Position numbers and translations under genes: made by a program
DNA from: Pseudomonas brassicacearum
GTDB taxonomy: Bacteria; Pseudomonadota; Gammaproteobacteria; Pseudomonadales; Pseudomonadaceae
Direction: 5' to 3'
DNA length: 64,000 nt
Assembly: GCF_009601685.2 (NCBI RefSeq)
Contig: NZ_CP045701.2
Coordinates: forward strand, 2,976,001-3,040,000
Shown: positions 21,344 through 30,746 of the stretch, in pieces
Layout: each line of letters begins with the position of its first letter
How positions within the stretch are numbered: position 1 is the stretch's first letter
Notes under the pieces: model-generated
Told to the model about the DNA's origin: nothing
What the model saw: only the letters and a program-made list of their open reading frames with translations
Database searches by the model: none

Positions 21344-21424
21344 ATGAACATCGACCAAGCGATCTACGGCCGTCGCTCGACACGCGATCGATCCTCCGTA
21401 AAGTGCCGCAGATCCGTTGGCTAG
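21344..21424 (+). pseudogene. Truncated nitroreductase remnant
   Basis: A GAGGAA site and ATG open a 26-codon frame starting MNIDQAIYGRRSTRD, the usual N-terminus of nitroreductase-family FMN proteins, then run out into RSSVKCRRSVG and a stop. Nothing recognisable follows before the convergent PRPP synthetase gene, so the body of the gene has been deleted. Confidence 0.65.
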
Positions 21425-21458
21425 GCTGATCCAGGCGGGGCATCAGTGATCCACGTGT

Positions 21459-22424
21459 TCACAGGCGATCAAATGCACCATTCTCCGCCAGGAACGTCGC
21501 GACCAGGCCGGTGCTGTCGAGCACTTGCAAGTGTTGTGTGACGCAGTCGGGCGGCAGGCGAAACGGCGCAACGGTGTCGGTAATCGCGATGTGCTGGAAG
21601 ATCGGCGGGTCGAACAGGTGACGGCCAGCGGTAAACAAACCATGGGTGGCGGCGGCGAACAAACGTGTGGCGCCGGCCTTCTGACAAGCCAGGCCAGCAT
21701 GTTTGAGCGTGTCCCCGGTGCTGATCAGGTCATCGAAAACAATGGCGGTCTTGCCGGCAACATCGCCGATCAGCAGGCTGCCCGTGAGCGTGGTATGGGT
21801 ACGGTGCTTTTCCATCAAGGCGCTGCCGACCGTACGCCCCAGCTGCCGCTCCAGGGCCTGGCGAAAGTGTTCGGCGCGCTTGGTCCCTCCTGAGTCCGGC
21901 GACACCACCACCACGGCGGTGTCGCCGACTCGTGTGGCGAAATGCTCGGCGAACAGTTCTGAGCACTGCAGATTCCATGCAGGCAGGCGAAACGCGTTAT
22001 CGAACGCGGCGGGATTATGCACGTCCAGGGTCAGCAGGCGATCCACGCCACAGGCTTCGAAAAACGACGCCACGTAGCGGGTGATGATCGGGTCTTGAGG
22101 CTGGCTGCGGCGGTCCTTGCGCCCGTAGCAGAGATACGGTGAAACCACCTGCACCTGGCGCGCGCCGGCATCCTTGAGGGCGCCGCAAAAAAACAGCAGG
22201 CGACACAGCTTATCGTTGGCGCTCTGCCGGCCATCGCCGTACAAGGCGTGGAAGACCACGACCTCGCGACCGTTTACCGGATCCAACGGCCGACACTTGT
22301 GCTCGCCGTCTTCATAGTCACGTTCCTCATGGCGTGCCAACGGGCAAGCAAGTCGTTGAGCCACGCGAGCGGCATAGTGCTCGCTGCCTTGCAGGGCAAA
22401 AAGAAGGGGGGGCAGGGTAAGCAT
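21459..22424 (-). CDS. prs: Ribose-phosphate pyrophosphokinase (PRPP synthetase) homologue
   Basis: 321-residue enzyme resembling ribose-phosphate diphosphokinase (ribose 5-phosphate + ATP gives PRPP + AMP). Visible are SPYLCYGRKDRR in the ATP region, the metal-binding LDVHNP and the PRPP loop IVFDDLISTGDTL. The start MLTLPP has AGAGGAG 8 bases upstream. It diverges from standard Prs and is probably a second copy. It is second in a leftward operon after a phosphoribosyltransferase (113-bp gap), which suggests local supply of PRPP under Anr control. Confidence 0.88.
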   Translation of the reverse strand: MLTLPPLLFALQGSEHYAARVAQRLACPLARHEERDYEDGEHKCRPLDPVNGREVVVFHALYGDGRQSANDKLCRLLFFCGALKDAGARQVQVVSPYLCYGRKDRRSQPQDPIITRYVASFFEACGVDRLLTLDVHNPAAFDNAFRLPAWNLQCSELFAEHFATRVGDTAVVVVSPDSGGTKRAEHFRQALERQLGRTVGSALMEKHRTHTTLTGSLLIGDVAGKTAIVFDDLISTGDTLKHAGLACQKAGATRLFAAATHGLFTAGRHLFDPPIFQHIAITDTVAPFRLPPDCVTQHLQVLDSTGLVATFLAENGAFDRL

Positions 22425-22537
22425 GCAAGACTCCTCTGAGACTGCCGGCAATGGCGCCTCATTTCAGTGGCACGTATCCCTATGCATGTTTGCCATTGCG
22501 AGCCTGCATGGCCCGCCGGCCTTGATCGAGCGCATCC

Positions 22538-23104
22538 TCAACGGGCGGCGCCATGGCGTACCACCTCAATGCAATACGTCTCTTCGAAAGGCGGCACATG
22601 GCATTCGACGATGTCATCGGCGGCGACCTGCAAATGTATGCCAACAATGTCGGCCCGAATCGGTTGCTGGCAGATATGCCGGTCCACCAGTACGGCGGTA
22701 TGGACGCGGCGTGCCCCCAGTTGCGCCAGGTACGCACAGGTGCGCAAGAGCGAATGGCCTTCGAAGAGCACATCGTCGACCACCAGCAACGTGGTATTGG
22801 CCAGGTCGAGACCGCCCAGGGCCGGGTTTTCGGTCAATTGGGTGTAGGTATGCAGCACTTGCAGGTCGTCGGCGTAGCGCTTGACCTGGAGAGGGTAAAG
22901 AGGCAGTTGCGGCTGGCCGGTCCGATGCGCGATGTACTCGCGCAACCGTTGAGCCAGCGGTTCGCCCCGGCGCTGGATACCAATCAGTGCTGCGTGGGTC
23001 GGGGGCAGGAGGGTCGCGGCCTTGTGCGCCATTACCTGCAGCACGTCATCCAGCTCGTTGCTGTCATACAGGCGCACCCGCTGACTGGCCAATAGGATCG
23101 TCAT
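22538..23104 (-). CDS. PyrR-like phosphoribosyltransferase
   Basis: 188-residue type I phosphoribosyltransferase. The PRPP-binding loop is LLVVDDVLFEGHSLL, and IGIQRRGEPLAQRL matches the PyrR N-terminal region. It could be a uracil phosphoribosyltransferase/regulator or another salvage enzyme. The start MTILLA follows GGAGAAAGG. It is first in a leftward operon with the PRPP synthetase gene, 66 bp from an Anr box. Confidence 0.83.
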   Translation of the reverse strand: MTILLASQRVRLYDSNELDDVLQVMAHKAATLLPPTHAALIGIQRRGEPLAQRLREYIAHRTGQPQLPLYPLQVKRYADDLQVLHTYTQLTENPALGGLDLANTTLLVVDDVLFEGHSLLRTCAYLAQLGARRVHTAVLVDRHICQQPIRADIVGIHLQVAADDIVECHVPPFEETYCIEVVRHGAAR

Positions 23105-23169
23105 CGCCTTTCTCCTGTCCGTAGACCATGGGTTATGTACCCAAGGTAATCCGGTTGCCACTGACGAGA

Positions 23170-23183
23170 TTGACATTGATCAA
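23170..23183. promoter_or_regulatory. Anr/FNR box (TTGACATTGATCAA)
   Basis: Match to TTGAC-N4-ATCAA, centred about 72 bp before the leftward PyrR-like start. Confidence 0.83.
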
Positions 23184-23277
23184 TCGCGGTCCAAACAAAG
23201 GCCGGTGATTGACGAGGGCGAACCGCCAACCCGTCCCGACACGCATGCGCCGTTGAAGGCCTGGTCGTCGAAAGTAA

Positions 23278-23291
23278 TTGATATATATCAA
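23278..23291. promoter_or_regulatory. Anr/FNR box (TTGATATATATCAA)
   Basis: Fully symmetric TTGAT-ATAT-ATCAA palindrome, centred about 142 bp before the rightward universal stress gene. Confidence 0.88.
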
Positions 23292-23426
23292 CGCCACGGT
23301 CGCCCTGACGGAGGATGGTGAATCTACAACGAAGGTGCCCGTTGCAGCGGCAGATACGACAATGGCCCGCGGTGACAGGCAGTGACAAACGTGCCAGTTC
23401 CTATGCAAGTTCCATGGAGTCCGATC

Positions 23427-24317
23427 ATGAGCCAGTATCAACGGTTATTGCTGATCATCAACCCGGCCCTGCGCCACTCCCATGCCCTGGGACACGCTGC
23501 GGCCCTGGCCAAGGCCAGCGGTGCGAGCCTGCACGTCGCCGCCTTGATCCCTTCCTGGAAACTGTTGTCACTGCTCGAAGAAGGTGACCGGGAGCAGGCG
23601 CGCGAAGGCTACCTGCAAGACCATCGCGATTGGCTCAAGAACCAGGCGAATCACCTGCGCGACAGAGGCATCGACGTGACCACGGAGGTGACCTGGGCCG
23701 ATGACATGCAGCAAGACATTCTCGATCACGTCACCGAGATGCAGCCCGACCTGTTGATCAAGCAGGTGCAGCACGAGTCAGCGTTCAAACGGGCCTTTTT
23801 CACCCCCCTGGACTGGCGCTTGCTGCGCCATTGCCCGGTACCGGTGTACCTGCTGGGTGAAAGCGACCGTCCCTTGCCACGCAAGGTCGTGGCGGCGGTC
23901 GACGCGTCCAGTACCCTGGCGCAAGACAACGAGCTCAATGAGCGGATCATCCAGCAGGCATGCGGACTCGCCATCCAATGCGATGCCGAGTTGCACTTAC
24001 TGTACGCCTGCGACATTTCGATGGTGTACATGGGCGATATGGGCGGCGGCGGTCTAGCGCTCTCGGATCTTGGCGAGCAGTTGCGCAAAGAACATGAAAA
24101 GTCCTTTTTCGACCTGGCTGACCGACATGGCGTGGCCGCTGAGCGACGTCACTTCATTGAAGGGCACCCTGTCGCGGTGCTGAGCGCGTTCGCCGATGAG
24201 CAGCATATGGATGTGATTGTGATGGGCAGGGTCCAATCCCATGGCCTGGACAAGCTTTTGGGCAGCACGACCGAACATACCCTGTACCAGGTAACTTGCA
24301 GCGTCCTGGCCATCTAG
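23427..24317 (+). CDS. Tandem universal stress protein (UspE-like)
   Basis: 296-residue cytoplasmic protein with two Usp domains (about 1-145 and 150-296). The second ends with a nucleotide-loop-like VIVMGRVQSHGLDKLLGSTT. The start MSQYQR is chosen because GGAG lies 8 bases upstream; an in-frame GTG at 23382 would add 15 residues. Usp proteins in Pseudomonas support survival in anaerobic stationary phase. An Anr box lies upstream, and the next two genes follow in the same direction. Confidence 0.9.
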   Translation: MSQYQRLLLIINPALRHSHALGHAAALAKASGASLHVAALIPSWKLLSLLEEGDREQAREGYLQDHRDWLKNQANHLRDRGIDVTTEVTWADDMQQDILDHVTEMQPDLLIKQVQHESAFKRAFFTPLDWRLLRHCPVPVYLLGESDRPLPRKVVAAVDASSTLAQDNELNERIIQQACGLAIQCDAELHLLYACDISMVYMGDMGGGGLALSDLGEQLRKEHEKSFFDLADRHGVAAERRHFIEGHPVAVLSAFADEQHMDVIVMGRVQSHGLDKLLGSTTEHTLYQVTCSVLAI

Positions 24318-24373
24318 CGCGACCAGGATCGTCCATAACGAAGCGACAGGCATCATTGCCTCAGGAGGTTCCC

Positions 24374-25078
24374 ATGATTCAGAGCCCCTCATTGCAAACC
24401 ACTTTGCCGAACCGCACCGAGGCCGGTCGGCGGCTGGTCGAGCCCTTGTTCAAATATGCCAACAGACCTGACGTCATCATCCTTGCCTTGCCCCGTGGTG
24501 GCGTCCCGGTGGCTTATGAAGTCGCGACGGCCCTGAACGTTCGCCTGGACCTGATGCTGGTGCGCAAGCTTGGCGTCCCGTCGCACCCGGAGTTCGCCAT
24601 GGGCGCCATTGCCAGTGGTGGCATACAGATCCTCAACGACGAGGCGCTGCGGGTGCACCCGATCGACCGCGCCAGTTTCGATGCCGTCGTCGCCCGGGAA
24701 ACGCAGGAACTGTTGCGGCGCGAACAGGTGTATCGGGGTAATCGCCCGCCGTTGCAGCTCAAGGACCAGGTCGTGATCCTGGTCGACGACGGCCTGGCAA
24801 CCGGTTCCTCCATGATGGCCGCGGTCCATGCGGTACGCGTGCAGTCCCCGGCGCGCATCGTTGTCGCGGTGCCGGTTGCTCCCCTGGAAACGGTCGAGGC
24901 GTTGCGCAGCGAAGTGAATGAAGTGATTTGCCCGCTCATCCCCGAGTGGATGATGTCGATTGGTTATTGGTATTTGAGTTTTGCCCAGACGTCGGACGAT
25001 GAAGTCATCGATCTCATGCACCAAGCCTGGCAGCGGGAAGCGGCGAGCGGTTGCACGACGGAGCATCCTGATGCTTGA
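24374..25078 (+). CDS. Phosphoribosyltransferase-domain protein
   Basis: 234-residue type I PRTase with an atypical N-terminal part. ILALPRGGVPVAYEVATAL and VILVDDGLATGSSMMAA (PRPP loop) are the hallmarks, with a conserved VRKLGVPSHPEFAMGAIASGG. Such proteins are common in stress islands next to alpha/beta hydrolases. The start at 24374 follows AGGAGG. Its last 8 bp overlap the next gene. Confidence 0.85.
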   Translation: MIQSPSLQTTLPNRTEAGRRLVEPLFKYANRPDVIILALPRGGVPVAYEVATALNVRLDLMLVRKLGVPSHPEFAMGAIASGGIQILNDEALRVHPIDRASFDAVVARETQELLRREQVYRGNRPPLQLKDQVVILVDDGLATGSSMMAAVHAVRVQSPARIVVAVPVAPLETVEALRSEVNEVICPLIPEWMMSIGYWYLSFAQTSDDEVIDLMHQAWQREAASGCTTEHPDA

Positions 25079-25730
25079 ACCTCAATCTCGAACCATCGAC
25101 TTGCCAGGCGTCGAGTTATCGGCCGATCTGCGTTTGCCGGCGAACACCCGTGCCCTGGTGATCTTCGTCCATGGCAGCGGCAGTGGGCGTACCAGCCCAC
25201 GTAATCAATACGTGGCCGATGTCCTGGCCCGTCGTGGCCTGGGTTCGCTGTTGTTCGACCTGCTCACGGAACATGAGCAGCGTATGGACAATCTGACCGG
25301 CGAGTTGCGCTTCAATATCCCCCTGTTGGCCCGGCGCCTGATCCATGTGATCGACTGGGTTGGCCGCAACCCTGAACTGCACGCGCTGCGGATCGGACTG
25401 TTTGGCGCCAGCACCGGCGCAGCTGCGGCGCTGGTGGCGGCGGCCGAGCGGGTGAATGCGGTCGCGGCAGTGGTCAGCCGGGGAGGGCGAACCGACCTGG
25501 CGGGGCCGGCGTTGCTCAAGGTAGAGGCGCCGACCTTGCAGATTGTCGGTGCACTGGACCCGCTGGTGTTCGACTTGAATTGTCAAAGTCGCCAGGCCCT
25601 TCGGTGCGAGCAGGCATTGGAAGTCGTGGCGGGTGCCACGCATCTTTTCGAAGAGCCGGGCACCCTGGAAGAAGTCGCCAGGCTAGCCGGCGACTGGTTT
25701 GAAAAATACCTGCTGGCTTCCACCCCCTAA
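25071..25730 (+). CDS. Dienelactone-hydrolase-like alpha/beta hydrolase
   Basis: 219-residue alpha/beta hydrolase. The oxyanion region VIFVHGSGSGRTSPRNQ, the nucleophile elbow GLFGASTGAAAAL (Gly-X-Ser-like with Ser), the acid in VGALDPLV and the His in AGATHLFEE are all visible. It overlaps the phosphoribosyltransferase gene by 8 bp, so the two are co-translated. The substrate is unknown. Confidence 0.85.
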   Translation: MLEPQSRTIDLPGVELSADLRLPANTRALVIFVHGSGSGRTSPRNQYVADVLARRGLGSLLFDLLTEHEQRMDNLTGELRFNIPLLARRLIHVIDWVGRNPELHALRIGLFGASTGAAAALVAAAERVNAVAAVVSRGGRTDLAGPALLKVEAPTLQIVGALDPLVFDLNCQSRQALRCEQALEVVAGATHLFEEPGTLEEVARLAGDWFEKYLLASTP

Positions 25731-25747
25731 GCAGGCTGCCTACCTCC

Positions 25748-27115
25748 TCATACGCCAAACGGATAGGTTTCGTCTTCCGGTTCCAGTGGCTGGTTGTGCG
25801 GCAGGGGCAGCGCCGTGACCGGCGTGGTTTGCTCGAACCAGATCATGGCATCGAATTGTTCGGCCAGTACCGACTCGAAGTAATGGCTGGAACGCTCGCT
25901 CTCGGGGCGGTAAATCACCCCGATGGCCCGCTCCAGCAAAGGAGGGGACAAGACCCGTCGCAGCTCTTTTCGCTGCGGGTCCCGCCAGTCGGTCAGGGAC
26001 GCCGCAACCCCAGCTTTGAGGAACTGATGTTCCCAACTGTCCGGTCGGGAAGGGCGAATGTCCTTGATCCGCATCTCACCGTCCCAGTCATCGGCGGCAG
26101 CCACTTGGCCTCTGTCGGTGGCCATGCCGATCAGGACGGCGTCGCGCCCAAAGGTGCTACGGCACAGCTGACCGATGTTGAACTGCCCCTTCCAACCCAT
26201 TTCCGTGGCGCCTGCGTGGCCGATATGGGAGTTGTGTGCCCAAACCACCGCCTTGGCGTGCGGCCCCCGATGTTCGAGCAATGCACGCAACGTCTCGAAC
26301 ATGTGTCGGTCCCGCAGGTTCCAGGAGAGCGTCGATCCTCGATAAACCGCGCGGTAATACTGTTCCGCCGCCACCACCACCCTGGCGTTCTGCGTTGCGT
26401 TGAAGAACGCTTCGTCGTCGCGAATGAGCCCGGCCAATTGCTCGGCCAGCATGACGTTGAGCTGCTCGACCACCGGTTGCTCGCAGGGCATCACACCGTC
26501 GCGCTCGACAAAATGGCCATACAGCGCGGGATCATCCTGCCACGGGGTCAAGCAACCATAGCGTCGCCGGGCTTCATGGGCCAGCTGCGGGTCGACCCGC
26601 TCCAAATAGCTCAGCACCTCATGAATGGAGTTGCGCAAGCTATAGACGTCCAATCCGCGAAACTCGACGCGCTGCTCGGCAGCCAGTCGGTGATTGTGCT
26701 CATGAAGCCAATGGGTGAAGGCCTTCACTTCGCTGTTACGCCACATCCAGGTAGGGAACCTGCTGAAGATATGGCGCTTCCACGCCGAATGCGCCAGCCC
26801 CCGGACGTACTGGTCGACATGGCCGGCGTCCGGCCAATCGGCCTCAACCGCCACAATGTTGAACCCGTGACGCTCGATCAGTCGTTGGGTAATCGCCGCC
26901 CTGGCTCGATAGAATTCGTGGGTTCCATGGCTCGCCTCGCCGATCAGCACCACACGCGCGTCGGCGTAGCGATCGAACAGTTCGGCAAAACTGGGTGAGT
27001 CCAGGTCCGGCAGTGGTTCTGCGTATTGACGCAGCAAAGGGACTATGTGGGCTCTATCAACGTGATATTGCCGGCCATAGAGCTTTTCCATCAGTTTTTG
27101 CGAAGGTGAGTTCAT
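25748..27115 (-). CDS. Erythromycin esterase-like protein
   Basis: 455-residue member of the erythromycin-esterase/succinoglycan-biosynthesis (EreA-like) family. The conserved GEASHGTHEFYRAR near the N-terminus, VEADWPDAGHVDQYVRG and AHNSHIGHA give the acid and histidine residues of the family. Macrolide hydrolysis is not implied, as many chromosomal members have other roles. The start MNSPSQ is used because GAGGGA is 8 bases upstream; three codons earlier the site would be too close. It is convergent with the hydrolase gene (17 bp) and downstream of the BON gene. Confidence 0.83.
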   Translation of the reverse strand: MNSPSQKLMEKLYGRQYHVDRAHIVPLLRQYAEPLPDLDSPSFAELFDRYADARVVLIGEASHGTHEFYRARAAITQRLIERHGFNIVAVEADWPDAGHVDQYVRGLAHSAWKRHIFSRFPTWMWRNSEVKAFTHWLHEHNHRLAAEQRVEFRGLDVYSLRNSIHEVLSYLERVDPQLAHEARRRYGCLTPWQDDPALYGHFVERDGVMPCEQPVVEQLNVMLAEQLAGLIRDDEAFFNATQNARVVVAAEQYYRAVYRGSTLSWNLRDRHMFETLRALLEHRGPHAKAVVWAHNSHIGHAGATEMGWKGQFNIGQLCRSTFGRDAVLIGMATDRGQVAAADDWDGEMRIKDIRPSRPDSWEHQFLKAGVAASLTDWRDPQRKELRRVLSPPLLERAIGVIYRPESERSSHYFESVLAEQFDAMIWFEQTTPVTALPLPHNQPLEPEDETYPFGV

Positions 27116-27259
27116 GAACGTCATCCCTCAAAGTTGAGCACGCAGGTGGAATATCAAAATCCCTGAGAGAAGGTAATGCTGTTCAGTTCAAGAGTAGATT
27201 CAGCTACTTGCTTGAGTGAACAGCGTTGCGGGGCCAAGGGGTTCTTACGGGCTACAGTT

Positions 27260-27907
27260 TCAGGCGATCAGCAAATGATCCTCCACCTTGTTGACCCCCG
27301 GCACAGACCAGGCGGCCCGTTCCGCGATCTGGCGTTCACGCCACAGATGCACTCTGCCTTCAAGCTTGACCACACTGCCTTCAACCTTGATTTGAATCGC
27401 CTTGGCGTCGATTTCGGCATTGCGCTTGAGCGCTTCTTCAATGCGCCGCTGGATATCGGCCACGGCCACCTGGGGACGAAGCGTGAGCCGGTTGTCCACG
27501 CCGACCACCCCCGAAAGCTTGCGTACGGCCCGTTCTGCCGTTTCCTTCTGGTACTGCCAGTCCACCTGGCCTTCCAGGCTGACCCAGCCGTTCTCCACGA
27601 TCACCTTGACAGCGCCTATTGGAAGATCGGAACTCCAATCAATGATGTGCAGTGCGCGACTGGCGATGGCGTCATCCGCTGTACCGGCATCCTTGTTCAG
27701 TCTTACCTGGATTTCTTCGGCCACTGCGCGCACGCCTTTCACCGCCTTGACTGCACGTTCGGCACTGACTTTCTGGGCGTAGTCGCTGACGTGCCCAGTC
27801 AGGGTGACAACCCCATTGTGAACTGTAACGCCAATTTCCGCGGCATCTATGTGGGGTTGGAATTCAAGCTCTTCCAGGATGGTGTTACGCAGGCTCAGGT
27901 CGCTCAT
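27260..27907 (-). CDS. Triple BON-domain protein
   Basis: 215 residues forming three consecutive BON domains, each with the GxVxLxGxV pattern: NGVVTLTGHV, NGWVSLEGQV and GSVVKLEGRV. BON domains bind phospholipid or act in the envelope; no signal peptide is visible, so it may be cytoplasmic or membrane-associated. The start MSDLSL has GAGG 8 bases upstream. It diverges from the P-type ATPase-hemerythrin gene. Confidence 0.85.
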   Translation of the reverse strand: MSDLSLRNTILEELEFQPHIDAAEIGVTVHNGVVTLTGHVSDYAQKVSAERAVKAVKGVRAVAEEIQVRLNKDAGTADDAIASRALHIIDWSSDLPIGAVKVIVENGWVSLEGQVDWQYQKETAERAVRKLSGVVGVDNRLTLRPQVAVADIQRRIEEALKRNAEIDAKAIQIKVEGSVVKLEGRVHLWRERQIAERAAWSVPGVNKVEDHLLIA

Positions 27908-27977
27908 GACGATGTCCTCGGTAGAAGGGGCAGGAGTCGCCCGTTCCTCTTTTTTACCCTCGGTCAGCGTCAAGACA

Positions 27978-27991
27978 TTGAGCTAGGTCAA
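27978..27991. promoter_or_regulatory. Degenerate Anr-like site (TTGAGCTAGGTCAA)
   Basis: Has the TTGA...TCAA outer bases with correct spacing, but not the inner T/A of the consensus. It lies about 78 bp before the BON gene, the same geometry as the other boxes. Confidence 0.45.
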
Positions 27992-28146
27992 GTGGGTAAC
28001 AGTGCTCGCTGGCCGTTGATCGCTAGGATCGATAGGGTAAGGGCCATGTCCCGACGGGCAACGACACGGAAGCGGGGCGAGCCCTGAGCGCGCTGCCAAG
28101 ATTCGCACAACGAGGCAGGCCAATCGTTTTTGAGGAAGTTTTTCTT

Positions 28147-30429
28147 ATGCTCGATAAATGGCTGGACCCCGTTCTCTTGCTGCTCACCGCACTGACGCTG
28201 CTGGCTGGGGCCATTGCGCATGTTGCACAGCAACCCGAATGGGCGTCGATATGCTGGGCGGCGGGCAGCCTGGTAATGGCTGGGGTCCTGCTGGTTGAAA
28301 TCCTCAAGCGCCTGTCCCGGGGCGAGAGCGGTGTCGACCTGATCGCCCTGCTGTCGATCACCGCCGCTCTGGTCTTTGGGCAGGCCCTGGTGGCCGCGCT
28401 GATTGCCTTGATGCTGGCGAGCGGCCGGATCCTGGAGTTCTTCACCCGCCAACGTGCCGAGCGGGAGCTCAGTGCGCTCATCGATCGGGCGCCACGTTTC
28501 GCTTGGGTGCAGGAGGAGGACGGCCTACGCAAAATCCCCGTTGAGCAGGTACAGCCCGAGCAAACATTACTGGTGCGGCTGGGGGAAGTGATTCCGGTTG
28601 ATGGTCGCTTGCTGAGCCCTGTGGCCATTCTCGACGAATCGGCGCTCAGCGGCGAATCGTTACCGCGGACGCGCCGGGAAGGCGAGCAACTGTCCAGCGG
28701 GGTTTCCAATGTCGGTGACTCCATCCTGCTCATCGCCACAAGCACGGCGGCGCAAAGCACCTACGCCGGGATCGTGCGCCTGGCCGAGGCGGCACGCCAT
28801 TCGCGGGCGCCTTTCGTACGCCTGGCTGACCGTTATGCGCTGTTCTTCATCCCCTTGACGTTGCTGATGGCAGCCACGGCTTGGTACATGAGTGGTGATG
28901 CCTTGCGGGCACTGGCGGTGCTGGTGGTGGCCACACCGTGCCCTTTGATACTGGCAGTGCCGATTGCCATCATGTCCGGTATCTCGCGGGCGGCGCGGCG
29001 CGGAATACTGATCAAGGATGGCGTGACCCTGGAAGCGCTGGCCGGCATTAAACAGGTATTCCTCGACAAGACCGGCACCTTGACCAGCGGGCATGCCCGC
29101 TTGCAGTCGATCGAGACGAACGGACCCATCGATCCGCAACGCCTGCTTGGCCTGGCCGCTTCACTCGCCCAGGCTTCGACGCACCCCATCTCCCAGGCCA
29201 TCGTCGACGCGGCGCATCAGCGCAAACTGCCGCTCTTCGTCCCGCAAGGGGTAGAGGAGAGTCCCGGTGCAGGGCTGTCTGGGCAGGTCGACGGTGTACA
29301 GGTGCGTTTTGGTACATTGTCGTTTGCCAATCACGATGCGCCCGTGAGCGACTGGGCCACCACCATGCTGCGCCACATGGATTACCAGGCATGCAGCGCA
29401 AGCTTCATCGCCGTGGATGGCAAGCTCGCTGGCCTGCTGGTCTTTTTGGACACCGTTCGGCGCGAAACCCCGCAAACCCTGCGTCGACTGCGCAATAGAG
29501 GGATTGAACGGATCGTCATGCTCACCGGGGATCGCCTGGAAACGGCCGAAATGATTGCCCTGTCCGCCGGGATAGATGAACTGCGTGCCGGGTTGAGCCC
29601 CGAGGATAAAGTGCAGGCTGTACAGCAGGGTTGCCTGCGCGCCAGCACATTGATGGTCGGTGATGGCATCAACGACGCCCCCGCGCTGGCGGCGGCCAAC
29701 GTCGGCGTGGCGATGGGGGCCAGCGGTGCCACCGCTTCTGCGCAAGCGGCGGGCGTTGTGCTGCTGGTCGATCGCCTCGATCGCCTGGTCGAGGCATTGG
29801 ACATCGCCCGGCGAACCCGTTTTATCGCTCGTCAAGGCGTGCTGGTGGGGATGGGAATGTCATTGCTGGCCATGGTGCTGGCGGCCCTCGGTTATCTACC
29901 GCCGCTGGTTGGCGCCGTGGTGCAGGAGGGCATCGACGTGGTGATCATCGTCAACGCCTTGCGCGCCTTGGGGCCGCTGCAAGCGCTGGGGAAAAGAAAG
30001 CTGGCCGCTGAGCACATTGATCACCTGCAAGCTGAACACCAGCAACTCGGTGCTTTACTGAGCGATCTGCACCGAATGGCCAACGACTTTTCCCAGCGAC
30101 CACCTGAGCAGGCACGGACTGATCTGGCGGAGTTGGTCAGCCTTCTGCAGACATCACTGGCGCAGCATGAGCGCGAAGATGAGGACACACTGTACCCACT
30201 GCTGATACGAAACATGACAGGCGAGGACCCGCTATCGGCCATGAGCCACGTCCACCGGGAGATTTTTCGGCTTATTCATCTGCTGGCGCGCATGAGCGAC
30301 GACTTCAGTTGCGCCCCCGCCACGGCAACTGCCGATGAGATCCAGCATCAACTGATCCGGCTGGACACCCTGGTGCAACTGCATTTTGAACAGGAGGAAG
30401 AGCTGTTTCGTTATCTGGATTGGCGCTAG
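28147..30429 (+). CDS. P1B-like P-type ATPase with C-terminal hemerythrin domain
   Basis: 760-residue fusion. Residues 1-~610 are a heavy-metal-type P-type ATPase: ion-path motif TPCP with Cys265, phosphorylated Asp307 in DKTGT, the Ser/Thr-His-Pro of the N domain (STHPIS), and GDGINDAPA (Asp506). No N-terminal metal-binding Cys domain is visible. Residues ~620-760 are a hemerythrin-like four-helix domain with His631, His674 (HEREDED), His701/703 (SHVHREI) and His746 (HFEQEEE), which could bind a diiron centre and sense O2, NO or iron. It should pump a metal ion across the inner membrane, gated or supplied by the diiron domain. GAGGAAG precedes the start. Confidence 0.88.
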   Translation: MLDKWLDPVLLLLTALTLLAGAIAHVAQQPEWASICWAAGSLVMAGVLLVEILKRLSRGESGVDLIALLSITAALVFGQALVAALIALMLASGRILEFFTRQRAERELSALIDRAPRFAWVQEEDGLRKIPVEQVQPEQTLLVRLGEVIPVDGRLLSPVAILDESALSGESLPRTRREGEQLSSGVSNVGDSILLIATSTAAQSTYAGIVRLAEAARHSRAPFVRLADRYALFFIPLTLLMAATAWYMSGDALRALAVLVVATPCPLILAVPIAIMSGISRAARRGILIKDGVTLEALAGIKQVFLDKTGTLTSGHARLQSIETNGPIDPQRLLGLAASLAQASTHPISQAIVDAAHQRKLPLFVPQGVEESPGAGLSGQVDGVQVRFGTLSFANHDAPVSDWATTMLRHMDYQACSASFIAVDGKLAGLLVFLDTVRRETPQTLRRLRNRGIERIVMLTGDRLETAEMIALSAGIDELRAGLSPEDKVQAVQQGCLRASTLMVGDGINDAPALAAANVGVAMGASGATASAQAAGVVLLVDRLDRLVEALDIARRTRFIARQGVLVGMGMSLLAMVLAALGYLPPLVGAVVQEGIDVVIIVNALRALGPLQALGKRKLAAEHIDHLQAEHQQLGALLSDLHRMANDFSQRPPEQARTDLAELVSLLQTSLAQHEREDEDTLYPLLIRNMTGEDPLSAMSHVHREIFRLIHLLARMSDDFSCAPATATADEIQHQLIRLDTLVQLHFEQEEELFRYLDWR

Positions 30430-30469
30430 CGATTGAAGACGGGGGGAAAAGACTGTGTTGTCAGTCCTT

Positions 30470-30690
30470 TCAAAGACTATCCTGATCCCCGAAAAACATT
30501 TTGCCTGGGCTCTAGGACGGTTGTTTCAGGTGGAAAAAAAGAGTTGTGCCCCATTTTTTCCCCACGTGCCCCGGCTGCGCTAGCGATCGTGAATGGCGAT
30601 TTCTGATAACACCAATGTGACTTTGGCTGGCTTTCAGTGGACTTCCTTCCACGCCGTGTCATCTGGGTACTTGACTCTGCCCCATGGGAC
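30470..30690. repeat. Copy 1 of the mexT-3'-end repeat (putative att site plus adjoining arm)
   Basis: The first 30 bp, read on the minus strand, give MFFGDQDSL and a TGA stop, a variant of the mexT C-terminus. They are followed by the shared TTTTGCCTGGGCTCTAGGA and a C-rich stretch with GCCCC runs, also found at 32541, 45521 and 55379. The rest of 30430-30746 holds no gene. Confidence 0.75.
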
Positions 30691-30746
30691 ACCTCGTATG
30701 CTTTTTTCCAGCGCCCACTCTGGCGCGCTGCCAACAAGGAGTTCCT

